Notes under the pieces: model-generated
Seen by the model: the letters and a program-made list of their open reading frames with translations, nothing else
The model's database searches: none
Told to the model about the DNA's origin: nothing
In this document: piece by piece, positions 35,852 through 44,410 of the stretch
How the letters are laid out: each line of letters starts with the position of its first letter
How positions within the stretch are numbered: position 1 is the first letter of the stretch
Position numbers and translations under genes: made by a program
Assembly (NCBI RefSeq): GCF_003590645.1
Contig: NZ_CP031834.1
Coordinates: 3,410,501-3,474,500 of the forward strand
DNA length: 64,000 nt
Reading direction: 5' to 3'
Source of the DNA: Mesorhizobium sp. DCY119
GTDB lineage: Bacteria; Pseudomonadota; Alphaproteobacteria; Rhizobiales; Rhizobiaceae

Positions 35852-36622
35852 TCACTCAGCACTTGCAAACCGGATCACGTCGCGCCCTTCCGCGTCGACC
35901 AGAAACATCTTGCCGTCTGCGTCGATGCGATAGGAGGATGCCTTGCTCAGCGCCGCAAAAAGCTTCTTTTCCTGATCCATGATCGCCGGCGCGCAGGCCA
36001 TGAAGGTCGAGCCGATATCGCCGAGCTTGATCGTGCTGCCTTCGATTGTCGCCTTGCCGAAATAGCTGTTGCAGGCGCCGCGCCCGCTGATCTTGCCGCC
36101 GGGATCGAACTTCAGCGTCGACTGCGCATCGTCGATCACGCCGCCGCCCTCGATGTCCTCGGCCAGCCAGGTCGTGCGGAAGATCGGTGGTGGTTCGGTT
36201 TCCATCGAGCGCTTGACCATCCTCAGCACCATGGATTGCGGCTCCGCCTTCAGCGGATCGAGGCGATAGCGCACGTCATTGATGAACCAGATCGTATCGT
36301 CGACCGTAATGCGGGCCTGAAGGGAATAGGTGTGTTTTGGCTGGATCACCGCCGGATCGAAGCGGATCTCGAACTTGATCGGCACCTGGCCGGGTTCCTT
36401 GAATGTCTGCTCGCCGATAATTTTTGCGGGAGCATCGGCCAGCGACACATCCGATAGCCAAACCTTGACGACGGCGTTCGGCGGCAGGGCAATCCGTTCG
36501 CGATAAAGAATCTCGCCCGTGACGGACTTTTCCTGCGCAAATGATTGCAGCGGCATCATGAGAGTGCCGATCACCAGGGGAGCAAAACCGAAAACGAAAA
36601 ATTCGGCGAGCCTGTCCAGCAT
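35852..36622 (-). CDS. YbaY/YscW-domain and META-domain protein
   Basis: 256-aa exported protein. The N-terminus (MLDRLAEFFVFGFAPLVIGTLMMPLQSFAQ) is a signal peptide. Residues about 30-125 have the YbaY/type III secretion lipoprotein chaperone-like beta-sandwich sequence (GEILYRERIALPPNAVVKVWLSD; FEIRFDPAVIQPKHTYSLQARI). Residues about 145-250 form a META/HslJ-like domain (WLAEDIEGGGVIDDAQSTLKFDPGGKISGRGACNSYFG; STFMACAPAIMDQEKKLFAAL) with the conserved GRGxCNxYxG. Start 36622 has AGGAGG eight bases before it. Such two-domain proteins are conserved in Rhizobiales; function is undetermined, possibly envelope stress. Confidence 0.85.
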   Translation of the reverse strand: MLDRLAEFFVFGFAPLVIGTLMMPLQSFAQEKSVTGEILYRERIALPPNAVVKVWLSDVSLADAPAKIIGEQTFKEPGQVPIKFEIRFDPAVIQPKHTYSLQARITVDDTIWFINDVRYRLDPLKAEPQSMVLRMVKRSMETEPPPIFRTTWLAEDIEGGGVIDDAQSTLKFDPGGKISGRGACNSYFGKATIEGSTIKLGDIGSTFMACAPAIMDQEKKLFAALSKASSYRIDADGKMFLVDAEGRDVIRFASAE

Positions 36623-36712
36623 GATCAAACCTCCTCTATCGACCATTGCCTTTAGAGCGAAGGAATACGGTTGTTCCGTGACAGGATGACGGAAAATTTC
36701 AGGCCGCAATAC

Positions 36713-37192
36713 TTATGTTTGCTGCCGTTTCCAGCGCGCTGCGGCCTGATCATCGTTCTCCTTCGCGTCGACCCAGCCGCCGGTCGAGCCATCGACCCGA
36801 TGCTCCTTCTTCCAGAAGGGCGCGCGCGACTTCAGATAGTCCATCAGGAAATTCGCCGCTTCAAATGCCGCCTGTCGATGTGCCGACGCGGCAGCGACGA
36901 GGACAATATTTTCGCCCGGAGCGATCTTGCCGAAGCGGTGGATCGCGGTCAGGCCAAGCAGCGGCCAGCGTTCGATCGCCTCAGTGGCGATGCGCGCAAT
37001 CTCGGCCTCGGCCATGACGGGATAGTGCTCGAGTTCAAGGGCGGAAAGCGCGCCGGCCTCGTCGCGGCAGAGTCCGGAAAACGTCACGACCGCACCGATG
37101 TCGGCTCGTCCCTTCGAGAGCCGGGCGATCTCGGCGTTGACGTCGAAATCCTCCCGCTGAATGCGGATATCGGGTTTGAAGCTCGCCGACAT
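36713..37192 (-). CDS. moaE: Molybdopterin synthase catalytic subunit
   Basis: 159-aa MoaE, which with MoaD converts cyclic pyranopterin monophosphate to molybdopterin. Key features: VVTFSGLCRDEAGALSALELEHYPVMAEAEIARI, HRFGKIAPGENIVLVAAASAHRQAAFEAANFLMDYLKSRAPFWKKE, the last part holding the active-site Lys residues. It follows moaD by 6 bp in the SDR-uvrC-pgsA-moaD-moaE direction. Confidence 0.96.
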   Translation of the reverse strand: MSASFKPDIRIQREDFDVNAEIARLSKGRADIGAVVTFSGLCRDEAGALSALELEHYPVMAEAEIARIATEAIERWPLLGLTAIHRFGKIAPGENIVLVAAASAHRQAAFEAANFLMDYLKSRAPFWKKEHRVDGSTGGWVDAKENDDQAAARWKRQQT

Positions 37193-37198
37193 CGTGGC

Positions 37199-37465
37199 TC
37201 AGCCTCCGGTCATCGGCGGAAACAGCGCGATCTCGCGCGCGCCAGCCAGCTTTTCCCGATGCTCGACATGCTCGTGGTTGATGGCGACGCGGATCACGTC
37301 GGGATATTGCAGCGCGTTTTCATATTCCTCGCCGCGACCCTTCAGCCATTGCAGAAGATCGGACACCGTCTCCACCTCGGCGGGCAGCGCCACATCCTCT
37401 TCGGCCAGGCCGATGCGCTCGCGCACCCAGGCGAAATAGACGAGTTTGGTCGGATGCTGTGTCAT
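37199..37465 (-). CDS. moaD: Molybdopterin synthase sulphur carrier subunit
   Basis: 88-aa ubiquitin-like protein ending in the required Gly-Gly (FPPMTGG), which is adenylated and thiocarboxylated to donate sulphur to MoaE. The beta-grasp core begins LVYFAWVRERIG. Its ATG overlaps the pgsA stop by four bases (ATGA), and moaE starts 6 bp after it. Confidence 0.95.
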   Translation of the reverse strand: MTQHPTKLVYFAWVRERIGLAEEDVALPAEVETVSDLLQWLKGRGEEYENALQYPDVIRVAINHEHVEHREKLAGAREIALFPPMTGG

Positions 37466-38058
37466 TCGTCGATGATATGCTTCACGCCGGCCCGGAAATA
37501 GTCATAACCGGTATAAAGCGTAACAAGGGCTGCAATCCAGAGCAGCGTCAGGCCGATCTGCGTCCAGTAGGGCACGATCTTGTCGCCGGTGGGCCCGAGA
37601 AGCAGGAAGGCGATGGCGACCATCTGGATGGCCGTCTTCCATTTGGCAAGCTGCGTCACCGGCACGCTGACCTTCAGCGCCGCCAGATATTCGCGCAGGC
37701 CCGAAACCAGTATTTCGCGGCACAGGATGATGATCGCCGCCCACAGCGACCAGCCGGCAATGCCGCCGCGCTGATCGGTGTCGGCGGCAAGCAACAGCAG
37801 GCAGGTCGCCACCAGAAGCTTGTCGGCGATAGGATCGAGCATGCGGCCGATATTCGAAGTCTGCTGCCACGCACGGGCAAGGTAGCCGTCGAGATAATCG
37901 GTGACGCTGGCGAGGATAAAGATGATCAGCGCCGCCCAGCGCGCGAAGTCGCTCGACTGCAATCTTCCTTCGAGAAAAAAGCATAGGACAACCAGCGGCA
38001 CGGCAAGGATGCGCGCGTAGGTAAGCATGTTTGGAAGGTTGAATGCGCGCCTGGCCAT
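37462..38058 (-). CDS. pgsA: CDP-diacylglycerol-glycerol-3-phosphate 3-phosphatidyltransferase
   Basis: 198-aa membrane enzyme making phosphatidylglycerol phosphate. Signature SVTDYLDGYLARAWQQTSNIGRMLDPIADK matches D-G-x2-A-R-x8-G-x3-D-x3-D. Start ATG 38058 (MARRAFNLPNMLTYARILAVP) is preferred over a TTG at 38094. Between uvrC and pgsA is a 106-bp gap, so a promoter could lie there, but the same order uvrC-pgsA-moaD-moaE recurs in related genomes. Overlaps moaD by ATGA. Confidence 0.95.
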   Translation of the reverse strand: MARRAFNLPNMLTYARILAVPLVVLCFFLEGRLQSSDFARWAALIIFILASVTDYLDGYLARAWQQTSNIGRMLDPIADKLLVATCLLLLAADTDQRGGIAGWSLWAAIIILCREILVSGLREYLAALKVSVPVTQLAKWKTAIQMVAIAFLLLGPTGDKIVPYWTQIGLTLLWIAALVTLYTGYDYFRAGVKHIIDE

Positions 38059-38164
38059 CTCTAATCCGTTATTTCTTTCAGCTTTCGTACTCAAATCAGA
38101 TGCGGATGTGGGGGGTCAATTGCGGGAAATCGATGGCCCAAGGATACATTTAGCCCGCAAATGA

Positions 38165-40249
38165 TTAATTCTCGTGAAAATGGTTGTAGACGATCTTGGC
38201 AATCGACTCCGAAATTCCATCAACCACCATCAAATCCTCCATCGCTGCGCGGCTCACCGCCTTGGCCGTGCCGAAATGCAAGAGCAGCGCGCGCTTGCGT
38301 CCCGGCCCGATGCCGCTGATCTCGTCCAGCGGGTTCTTCACCATTTCCTTCTTGCGCCGCGCGCGATGGGAGCCGATGGCAAAGCGGTGTGCCTCGTCGC
38401 GCAGCCTTTGCACGAAATAGAGCACGGGGTCACGCACCGGCAGCGAGAAAGATTCGCGGCCCTTGACGAAAAAACGTTCACGGCCGGCATCACGGTCCTG
38501 CCCCTTGGCGACGCCGATCGCCGCCACCTTGTCCTCGATGCCGAGATCGGCCAGCATCTTGCGCACAACCGACATCTGCCCCTGCCCGCCGTCGATGAGG
38601 ATGACGTCGGGCCAGGCCGGAAAGGACGAGCCAACCGCTTCGTCGTCCTCGCCGGATTGCGCATCGCCCTCCTCCGGCGCAGCATGCTCCTTGATAAGCC
38701 GCGAAAAACGCCGCTCCATCACCTCGCGCATCATGCCGAAATCGTCGCCCGGGGTGATGTCGGTCGAGCGGATGTTGAACTTGCGGTACTGGTTCTTCAC
38801 GAAGCCTTCGGGACCGGCCACGATCATCGCGCCGACGGCATTCGTGCCCATGATGTGCGAGTTGTCGTAGACCTCGATGCGCACCGGCGGTTTTTCCAGC
38901 CCGAAGGTCTCGACCATGCCGGCCAGCAGCCGCGCCTGCGTCGAGGTTTCCGCCAGCCGCCGGCCGAGCGCCTCGCGGGCGTTCTGGACGGCGTTGTCGA
39001 CCAGATCCTTCTTCTCGCCGCGCTGCGGCGCAGTGATCGTCACCTTGTAGCCGGCGCGCGTGGAAAGGGCTGCACCCAGCAATTCCTGTTCCGGCACTTC
39101 ACTGGAAAGCAGAAGCAACCTCGGGCACGGCTTGTCGTCGTAGAACTGCGCCAGGAAAGACCCGAGCACTTCCTTTGCCTCGAGCGCCGGATCGGCCTTC
39201 GGGAAATAGGCGCGGTTGCCCCAGTTCTGGCCGGTGCGGAAGAAGAACACCTGGATGCAAACCTGCCCGCCTTCCTGATGGATAGCGAAAACGTCCGCCT
39301 CTTCCACCGACTGCGGGTTGATGCCCTGATGGCTCTGCACATGCGAAAGTGCGGCCAGCCTGTCGCGATAGATGGCGGCGCGCTCGAAATCGAGCTCTTC
39401 GGCGGCATTCTGCATGGCCGAGGAGATGTCGGTCTTCACCTTCTGGCTGCGGCCCGACAGGAAGTCCTTGGCCTCGAAGACCAGCTCGGCATAGTCGTCG
39501 GCCGAAACCTCACCGGTGCACGGACCGGAGCAGCGCTTGATCTGATAGAGCAGGCAGGGCCGCGTGCGGCTTTCGAAGACCGAATCCGTGCAGCTTCGCA
39601 GCAAAAACGCGCGCTGCAGCGAATTGATGGTACGATCGACCGCGCCCGCCGAGGCGAACGGCCCGAAATAGTCGCCCTTGCGCGATCGTGCGCCGCGATG
39701 CTTGAAAATCCCCGGCGACGGATGATCGCCGGTCAGCATGATATAGGGAAATGACTTGTCATCGCGCAGAAGCACGTTGAAACGCGGCCGCAAGCGCTTG
39801 ATAAGATTGGCTTCGAGCAGCAGCGCTTCGATCTCGGTGCGGGTGACGACGAACTCCATCGTCGACGTCTCGCGCACCATGCGGCCGATGCGATTGGTGT
39901 GGAAACGCCCTTGTGCGTAGTTGGTCACGCGCTTCTTCAGGCTGCGCGCCTTGCCGACATAGAGCACATCGCCCGCCGCATTCATCATGCGGTAGACACC
40001 CGGCGCATTGGGCAGGCGCTTGACCAGCGTCTGGATCACCTCCGCGCCGACCATGCCGTCGGCATCACCAGCGTGGGGGGTCCAGTCTATGGCGGTGAAG
40101 GAGGCGTCGGCCACCGCCGGCAACACTTCGGCCTCCGTCCCCTCATCCTCTTCGACCTCATGGCCCGGCATGTAGCCGGCGACATCGTCGCTGGCCCTGC
40201 CGGCCTGCGGCCGATGGAGCGATTTGAGGTTCGGATCGTTGGGACTCAT
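38165..40249 (-). CDS. uvrC: Excinuclease ABC subunit UvrC
   Basis: 694-aa dual incision nuclease of nucleotide excision repair. An acidic non-conserved N-terminal extension (to about residue 65) precedes the GIY-YIG domain ([28 protein letters not shown]), followed by the Cys-rich [13 protein letters not shown], the UVR domain, the RNase H-like C-terminal nuclease ([31 protein letters not shown]) and the HhH pair ([22 protein letters not shown]). Start at 40249 shares ATGA with the upstream SDR gene. Confidence 0.97.
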   Translation of the reverse strand: MSPNDPNLKSLHRPQAGRASDDVAGYMPGHEVEEDEGTEAEVLPAVADASFTAIDWTPHAGDADGMVGAEVIQTLVKRLPNAPGVYRMMNAAGDVLYVGKARSLKKRVTNYAQGRFHTNRIGRMVRETSTMEFVVTRTEIEALLLEANLIKRLRPRFNVLLRDDKSFPYIMLTGDHPSPGIFKHRGARSRKGDYFGPFASAGAVDRTINSLQRAFLLRSCTDSVFESRTRPCLLYQIKRCSGPCTGEVSADDYAELVFEAKDFLSGRSQKVKTDISSAMQNAAEELDFERAAIYRDRLAALSHVQSHQGINPQSVEEADVFAIHQEGGQVCIQVFFFRTGQNWGNRAYFPKADPALEAKEVLGSFLAQFYDDKPCPRLLLLSSEVPEQELLGAALSTRAGYKVTITAPQRGEKKDLVDNAVQNAREALGRRLAETSTQARLLAGMVETFGLEKPPVRIEVYDNSHIMGTNAVGAMIVAGPEGFVKNQYRKFNIRSTDITPGDDFGMMREVMERRFSRLIKEHAAPEEGDAQSGEDDEAVGSSFPAWPDVILIDGGQGQMSVVRKMLADLGIEDKVAAIGVAKGQDRDAGRERFFVKGRESFSLPVRDPVLYFVQRLRDEAHRFAIGSHRARRKKEMVKNPLDEISGIGPGRKRALLLHFGTAKAVSRAAMEDLMVVDGISESIAKIVYNHFHEN

Positions 40250-41010
40250 TCCACCATGCCTGTCACATCCGGCGTCTGCCACGCAAGGTGCTGGCCGCCA
40301 TCGAGCGCGATCATCTGCCCGGTGACCGAGCGCGCCTCCCATAAATAGCGTATCGTTGCGCCGAATTCCAAAAGATCAGGCCCCCGCTTCAGGATCACCC
40401 CGTCGACCTGCGCGGCGAAATCCTCGGGCTGCTGTTTCGGGTTGGCCAGCGTCGGCCCCGGCCCGATCGCGTTGACGCGAATTCTTGGGGCCAGCGCCTG
40501 CGCCATGGTCTGCGTCGCCGTCCAGAGCGCCGATTTCGACAGCGCGTAGGAGAAATAGCGCGGCGTCGGCTTCCAGACACGCTGGTCTATCATGTTGACG
40601 ACCAGGCCCTCGCTGCCGGCCGGCAGGGCTTCGGCGAAACGGCGCGCCAGAAGAACCGGCGTCTTCACATGAACGGCGAAATGCCGATCCCAGGTCGCCC
40701 ACTCGAAATCGGTCACATCATCGTCGACGAAGAGCGAGGCATTGTTGACCAGCAGCGAGATCGGGCCGACCGCCTTGCCTGCCTGCGAAATCAGCCCGTC
40801 GACGGCGCGCATGTCGGTCAGATCGGCAGTCACGATCGCAGCCTCGCCGCCATTGGCGGCCACTGTTGCAGCCAATTCCTCGGCCTCGCTGCGCGAGCGG
40901 TTGCAATGGATGGCGACGGCGAATCCGTGGGCTGCAAGGTCCTCGACGATGGCCCTGCCGATGCGTCTGGCGCCACCCGTCACCAGCGCCGTCCTGCCCG
41001 ATTTCCGCAT
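40246..41010 (-). CDS. SDR family oxidoreductase (FolM/pteridine-reductase-like)
   Basis: 254-aa short-chain dehydrogenase. The nucleotide-binding motif is [20 protein letters not shown] is the NNAG-equivalent, and the catalytic YxxxK is in [11 protein letters not shown]. The ARRIG after TGG resembles pteridine reductases and FolM-type dihydromonapterin reductases, so a pterin role is plausible. It is the first gene of a run overlapping uvrC by four bases. Confidence 0.88.
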   Translation of the reverse strand: MRKSGRTALVTGGARRIGRAIVEDLAAHGFAVAIHCNRSRSEAEELAATVAANGGEAAIVTADLTDMRAVDGLISQAGKAVGPISLLVNNASLFVDDDVTDFEWATWDRHFAVHVKTPVLLARRFAEALPAGSEGLVVNMIDQRVWKPTPRYFSYALSKSALWTATQTMAQALAPRIRVNAIGPGPTLANPKQQPEDFAAQVDGVILKRGPDLLEFGATIRYLWEARSVTGQMIALDGGQHLAWQTPDVTGMVE

Positions 41011-41413
41011 TGTCCACCCCTAATTTTTCGACCGCAAATGGCTGTTTGGCCGATTTTGGCGTCTCACAGGTTAATTCGCGTTCGTTCCTTTGGCGGCATT
41101 GTGGCGAAGCCCTCATGCAAACCGCCTAATTTAGTGAGAACGTTCGGAAACTGATTCAATATAGGGTCCGCAACCCCTTGAACCAAGGCACTTTTTGCCT
41201 TCCGACCCGAACTCTCCTGACAATGTTGTTGCAGCGATGCAACGTCATTCTTCCGCCTTATTGGCGCCGGGCAAAGACCCAATTTCGGGTGTGGTGCAGC
41301 CGCATTTCGGCACGACATTGGGAACTGTCAGGTACCCGAGCCGTTGTTCCCCCCAGACGGCCTGGGCGCCTCCCACAGAAGAACATTGTGTGCTGTGGCT
41401 AAGGAGTAAGAAA
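41011..41413. other. Intergenic region between the SDR gene and the porin gene
   Basis: 403 bp. It holds the SDR promoter (not resolved), a perfect 6-bp-arm hairpin GTTGCA-GCGA-TGCAAC at 41228-41243, and the perfect EcfG promoter at 41321-41345. An in-frame upstream extension of the porin ORF to 41195 crosses these elements and has no signal peptide, so it is not coding. Confidence 0.7.
41321..41345 (+). promoter_or_regulatory. EcfG stress promoter (perfect) of the outer membrane protein gene
   Basis: GGAAC (41321-41325), 16 bp, CGTT (41342-41345), giving a 5' leader of about 62 nt before ATG 41414. Confidence 0.8.
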
Positions 41414-42070
41414 ATGGAAGCCAAATTGAAATTCGCGCGGCCTTTGGCAGCTGTGTTCGGCCTGTTGGCCTTCGCTGGTGTTGCCAATGCAGCCGACGTC
41501 GTTCAGGAAGAGCCGCCGGCACCTGCAGCTCCGATGGAGCAGCCCCCGCTCAACACGTGGTCCGGCCCCTATGCCGGTGTGACGCTGGGCTACGGCTTCT
41601 CGGGCCGTGTCAAGGAGCCGGGCAACACCGTCAACACTGATGGCTTCATCGGTGGCGGCTTTGCCGGTTACAACTACCAGATCGACAACGTGGTGGCCGG
41701 CGTCGAAGGCGACATCGGTTATGGCGGTCTCAAGGGCGACAACGCCGGTACGGAAGTGAAGGGCGGCCTCGGCGGCTCGCTTCGCGCCCGTCTCGGTTAT
41801 GCCGTCACCCCGGATATCCTGCCTTACATCACCGCTGGTGGTGCAGCCCAGAGCGTCAAGCTCACCGAAGGCGGCATTTCCGACAAGAACACGATGCTCG
41901 GCTGGACCGCTGGCGTCGGCGCCGACATGAAGGTTACCGACAACGTGTTTGCCCGCGTCGAATATCGTTACACCGACTACGGCAGCAAGGAATTCACCAC
42001 GGGTAGCGGTACCCGCGATGTCGATGCCACGGATCATCGCATCCAGTTCGGTGTCGGTATGAAGTTCTAA
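41414..42070 (+). CDS. Outer membrane protein, Omp25/31-like beta-barrel
   Basis: 218-aa precursor with a signal peptide (MEAKLKFARPLAAVFGLLAF..ANAA) and an eight-strand barrel of the Omp25/Omp31/OmpW-like family. Characteristic segments are WSGPYAGVTLGYGFSG, GFIGGGFAGYNYQI, ARLGYAVTPDILPYITAGGA, and the C-terminal DVDATDHRIQFGVGMKF ending in an aromatic residue for BamA recognition. ATG 41414 follows AAGGAG. An acidic proline-rich linker (EEPPAPAAPMEQPP) follows the cleavage site. The perfect EcfG promoter upstream predicts stress induction; a bidirectional terminator follows. Confidence 0.92.
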   Translation: MEAKLKFARPLAAVFGLLAFAGVANAADVVQEEPPAPAAPMEQPPLNTWSGPYAGVTLGYGFSGRVKEPGNTVNTDGFIGGGFAGYNYQIDNVVAGVEGDIGYGGLKGDNAGTEVKGGLGGSLRARLGYAVTPDILPYITAGGAAQSVKLTEGGISDKNTMLGWTAGVGADMKVTDNVFARVEYRYTDYGSKEFTTGSGTRDVDATDHRIQFGVGMKF

Positions 42071-42093
42071 TTCGCCGTAACAGGCAGTTAGAC

Positions 42094-42127
42094 AAAAGCC
42101 GGGCCTCTTTCGAGGCCCGGCTTTTTT
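42094..42127 (+). terminator. Rho-independent terminator after the porin gene (bidirectional)
   Basis: 14-bp perfect stem (42094-42107 with 42112-42125), TTTC loop, T6 on the plus strand and A4 at its left side for the convergent GST gene. Confidence 0.95.
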
Positions 42128-42137
42128 GCATCCTGAC

Positions 42138-42734
42138 TCAGGACGACAGATACGGCTTCAATTCCGGAAACTTCTCGTCGAAGCGTGCTGCCCAGCGCTT
42201 GAGCCTGGCATGGCCGCGCTCCCATTTTCCGCCAAAGCGAAGATCCAGATAGCCGAGTGTTGCCCGCAGCGCGATCTGCCCGGCGGTGATCTTCTTGGGC
42301 AGCTTCGGCGGATTGGCGTTCAGGAGATCGAGCGAGCGGACGACTTTCGACCACTGCTTGTCGAGCCATGGCGCATGCACCTTTTCCTCCGGCCGGAAGC
42401 GGCGTTCATAGACATGGGCAAGCAGGCAGTCGCACATGCCGTCGGCCAGCGCTTCCAGCCGTTCGGCCTCCAGGCGCTTGGCCGGATTGCGCGGGAAAAG
42501 CGCATTGCCGGAGACGCGGTTCAGATACTGGGTGATCGCCCGGCTGTCGAACACGGCTTCGCCGTCGTCGGTGAGCAGCGCAGGTATCTTGCCAAGCGGG
42601 TTTGCGGCAATCAGTTCGGCGGGTTCGGCGTTGGTGTCGGTCAGCACGCCTTCCAGCGCAATCCCGGCATAGGCTGCGGCCATCCTGACCTTTGCACTGT
42701 ATGGCGAAGCAGGGGCATAAAGAATTTTCGGCAT
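42138..42734 (-). CDS. Glutathione S-transferase family protein
   Basis: 198-aa GST. N-terminal thioredoxin fold: MPKILYAPASPYSAKVRMAAAYAGI with the catalytic-position SPYS, GKIPALLTDDGEAVFDSRAITQYL the GSH-binding block; the C-terminal helical domain includes RLEALADGMCDCLLA. Start 42734 follows AGGAGAC. It is convergent with the porin gene and 77 bp downstream of the RNase T2 gene. Substrate unknown. Confidence 0.9.
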   Translation of the reverse strand: MPKILYAPASPYSAKVRMAAAYAGIALEGVLTDTNAEPAELIAANPLGKIPALLTDDGEAVFDSRAITQYLNRVSGNALFPRNPAKRLEAERLEALADGMCDCLLAHVYERRFRPEEKVHAPWLDKQWSKVVRSLDLLNANPPKLPKKITAGQIALRATLGYLDLRFGGKWERGHARLKRWAARFDEKFPELKPYLSS

Positions 42735-42811
42735 GAAGGCGGTGTCTCCTGGATAATGCGCGAGACCGTAGTTTTGACGAGCCGGCGAAGCAACAACCAG
42801 CCGCGAAAAAA

Positions 42812-43552
42812 CTATCCGCCACGCACCGGGGGCATCACCACCTTGTCGCGGCGGCACGAGTCCCGATCGACCTCGTCGCAGGAGCGGAAAGACAGGTCCT
42901 TGTTCATGCAGATGCGCACCTCGCGCAGATAGCGCCGGTCGCAGGTCACCGCTATGCCGTCTGCCGGCAGGCTCTGGTTGGCCTGCAGGAAAGCGCGTTC
43001 GGCATCGTCCGGGTCGAGCGTGCGATAGCCATCGAGCCGGTTGAACTCGGCCGGTATCTTCACCCGCTCGCGCGCCTGCCGCAAAACCTTGAAGTAGTTG
43101 TCCTGTGACAGTCCGGCACAAGAACCGTGCTTGCGCCATTCGTGGCGGATGAGGCCCGAAGCCGGCATGATGTCGTAGAGGGTGCGCAGCGTGTCGTTGG
43201 GAACATCGGGTTGGTTCGTGCGGCAATCCTGCGGATAGCCGCGCTCATATTGCGGCCAAAGACCGTGGACGACGAAGGCGTAGGGCCTGCCCATCGCGCA
43301 TTGCTGGCGATTGGCCTCGCCGCCCTCCGCCTCGCAGTAGCTCGGCGACCATGACAGCGACAGTACGTAGAAATCGAAACCCTTGCCCAGTGCGACTGCT
43401 GGCTGGGTCGTCGTGGGCGCCTGGGTCGAGGCCGGGGCGTTCGCCGCCTGCTGGCTGTCGCCGGAAGGCTTGCAACCGGCAACGGCCACAAGCGCGGCAA
43501 GGCCGAGCACCGCCGCACCAAAACGCCAGCGACGCTCCCTCGCCCAAGACAT
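42812..43552 (-). CDS. Secreted ribonuclease T2, putative lipoprotein
   Basis: 246-aa RNase T2. The two catalytic motifs are FVVHGLWPQY (CAS I) and RHEWRKHGSC (CAS II), with the catalytic His residues. The N-terminus ends in a lipobox-like LVAVAGC (Cys27), so it may be a lipoprotein anchored in the membrane; a Ser/Thr/Ala/Gln-rich linker follows. It has several Cys likely forming disulphides. RNase T2 degrades extracellular or periplasmic RNA for phosphate. It starts 14 bp after the secreted protein at 43567-44007, so the two are probably co-expressed. Confidence 0.92.
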   Translation of the reverse strand: MSWARERRWRFGAAVLGLAALVAVAGCKPSGDSQQAANAPASTQAPTTTQPAVALGKGFDFYVLSLSWSPSYCEAEGGEANRQQCAMGRPYAFVVHGLWPQYERGYPQDCRTNQPDVPNDTLRTLYDIMPASGLIRHEWRKHGSCAGLSQDNYFKVLRQARERVKIPAEFNRLDGYRTLDPDDAERAFLQANQSLPADGIAVTCDRRYLREVRICMNKDLSFRSCDEVDRDSCRRDKVVMPPVRGG

Positions 43553-43566
43553 CGGTTTGCCTAGGA

Positions 43567-44007
43567 TTAACGCAGCACGCGGCAGCGGCCGTTATAGACC
43601 ATCCAGCGGTCGAAGCCCGGCACGCAGAACTCGACGTTGTCGCCGATGCCGGCAAAGCCCATGCGGCCCTCGATCAGATAAAAGACTTCGTGCTGGCGCC
43701 CATCGGAAAGGCTGGCAGTCGCGCCGCAATAGAGCCGCGCGATCGGATGGCGCTCGTCAACCGGCTCGTAGCGCTTCGGATAAATGTTCTGGAAATCGGT
43801 GATCGCCACATCCGGCAGGTTCGGTACGTGCTTAACCTGATAACCGAAGCGATGAATGATCTTGTTGAGATAGCGCTGGTCCGAGCAGAGGCTGGTGCCC
43901 TCTTCCTGTCGCGCGACCACGTCGGCGGCATAGGAAAGATTTGGCCCCGTTAGCAGCGAACCGGCGGCGACGGCTGCGGCCATCACGAAATGAGCAATAC
44001 GGGACAT
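43567..44007 (-). CDS. Conserved hypothetical secreted protein with four Cys
   Basis: 146-aa protein with a signal peptide (MSRIAHFVMAAAVAAGSLL..NLSYA) and a compact domain: LCSDQRYLNKIIHRFGYQV, NIYPKRYEPVDERHPIARLYCGATASLSDGR, EVFYLIEGRMGFAGIG, EFCVPGFDRWMVYNGRCRVLR, with four Cys that could pair as two disulphides. I recognise no named family. Start at 44007 is preferred over 44022 because GAGG lies nine bases before it. It is followed by the secreted RNase T2 with a 14-bp gap, so a partner or folding/immunity role for that nuclease is conceivable. Confidence 0.8.
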   Translation of the reverse strand: MSRIAHFVMAAAVAAGSLLTGPNLSYAADVVARQEEGTSLCSDQRYLNKIIHRFGYQVKHVPNLPDVAITDFQNIYPKRYEPVDERHPIARLYCGATASLSDGRQHEVFYLIEGRMGFAGIGDNVEFCVPGFDRWMVYNGRCRVLR

Positions 44008-44410
44008 AGCAAAAAACCTCATGAATCATCGCCGAAGGCGAAGCTTGAGTGTTGATTGTGCGCAATGGCCGCGAAACGGTCAAGCGGGAGGAATTTCGGG
44101 CGGCGTTTCGGTTTGATTTTTCACGACGGATGCAGCCCGCCGTTCCGTTGCTCCCACGCATGCCGACGGGCGGCCTTAGGCCGAATGCCAGCACATTGAA
44201 GTGCGCCTTTTCAAATGAATTTACCGATAATCACAGTAAAACATATTTCAATCAATGGTTGTTTATCGCTTATTACCTATCCGATTTAAGTACATTTATG
44301 TTCCATCTAAGAATACGCAGGTTCAGTTTCTGAACTTGTTGACCCTCATACACAAGCGCAGGCTCCTTTATTCGCGGAGGGAAGTCCAACCTCAAATCGG
44401 GAGAAATATC
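44008..44410. other. AT-rich intergenic region upstream of the FAD oxidase gene
   Basis: 403 bp between divergent genes. The right half (about 44205-44345) is markedly AT-rich compared with neighbours. A 9-bp-arm inverted repeat, CAGGTTCAG-TTT-CTGAACTTG (44318-44338, one G-T pair), looks like an operator. No gene seen. Confidence 0.6.

Noticed and set aside
38174..39754. 526-codon plus-strand frame opposite uvrC
   Set aside because: Antisense shadow of uvrC.
41195..41413. In-frame N-terminal extension of the porin
   Set aside because: It lacks a signal peptide and crosses the EcfG promoter; ATG 41414 has AAGGAG and starts the signal peptide.
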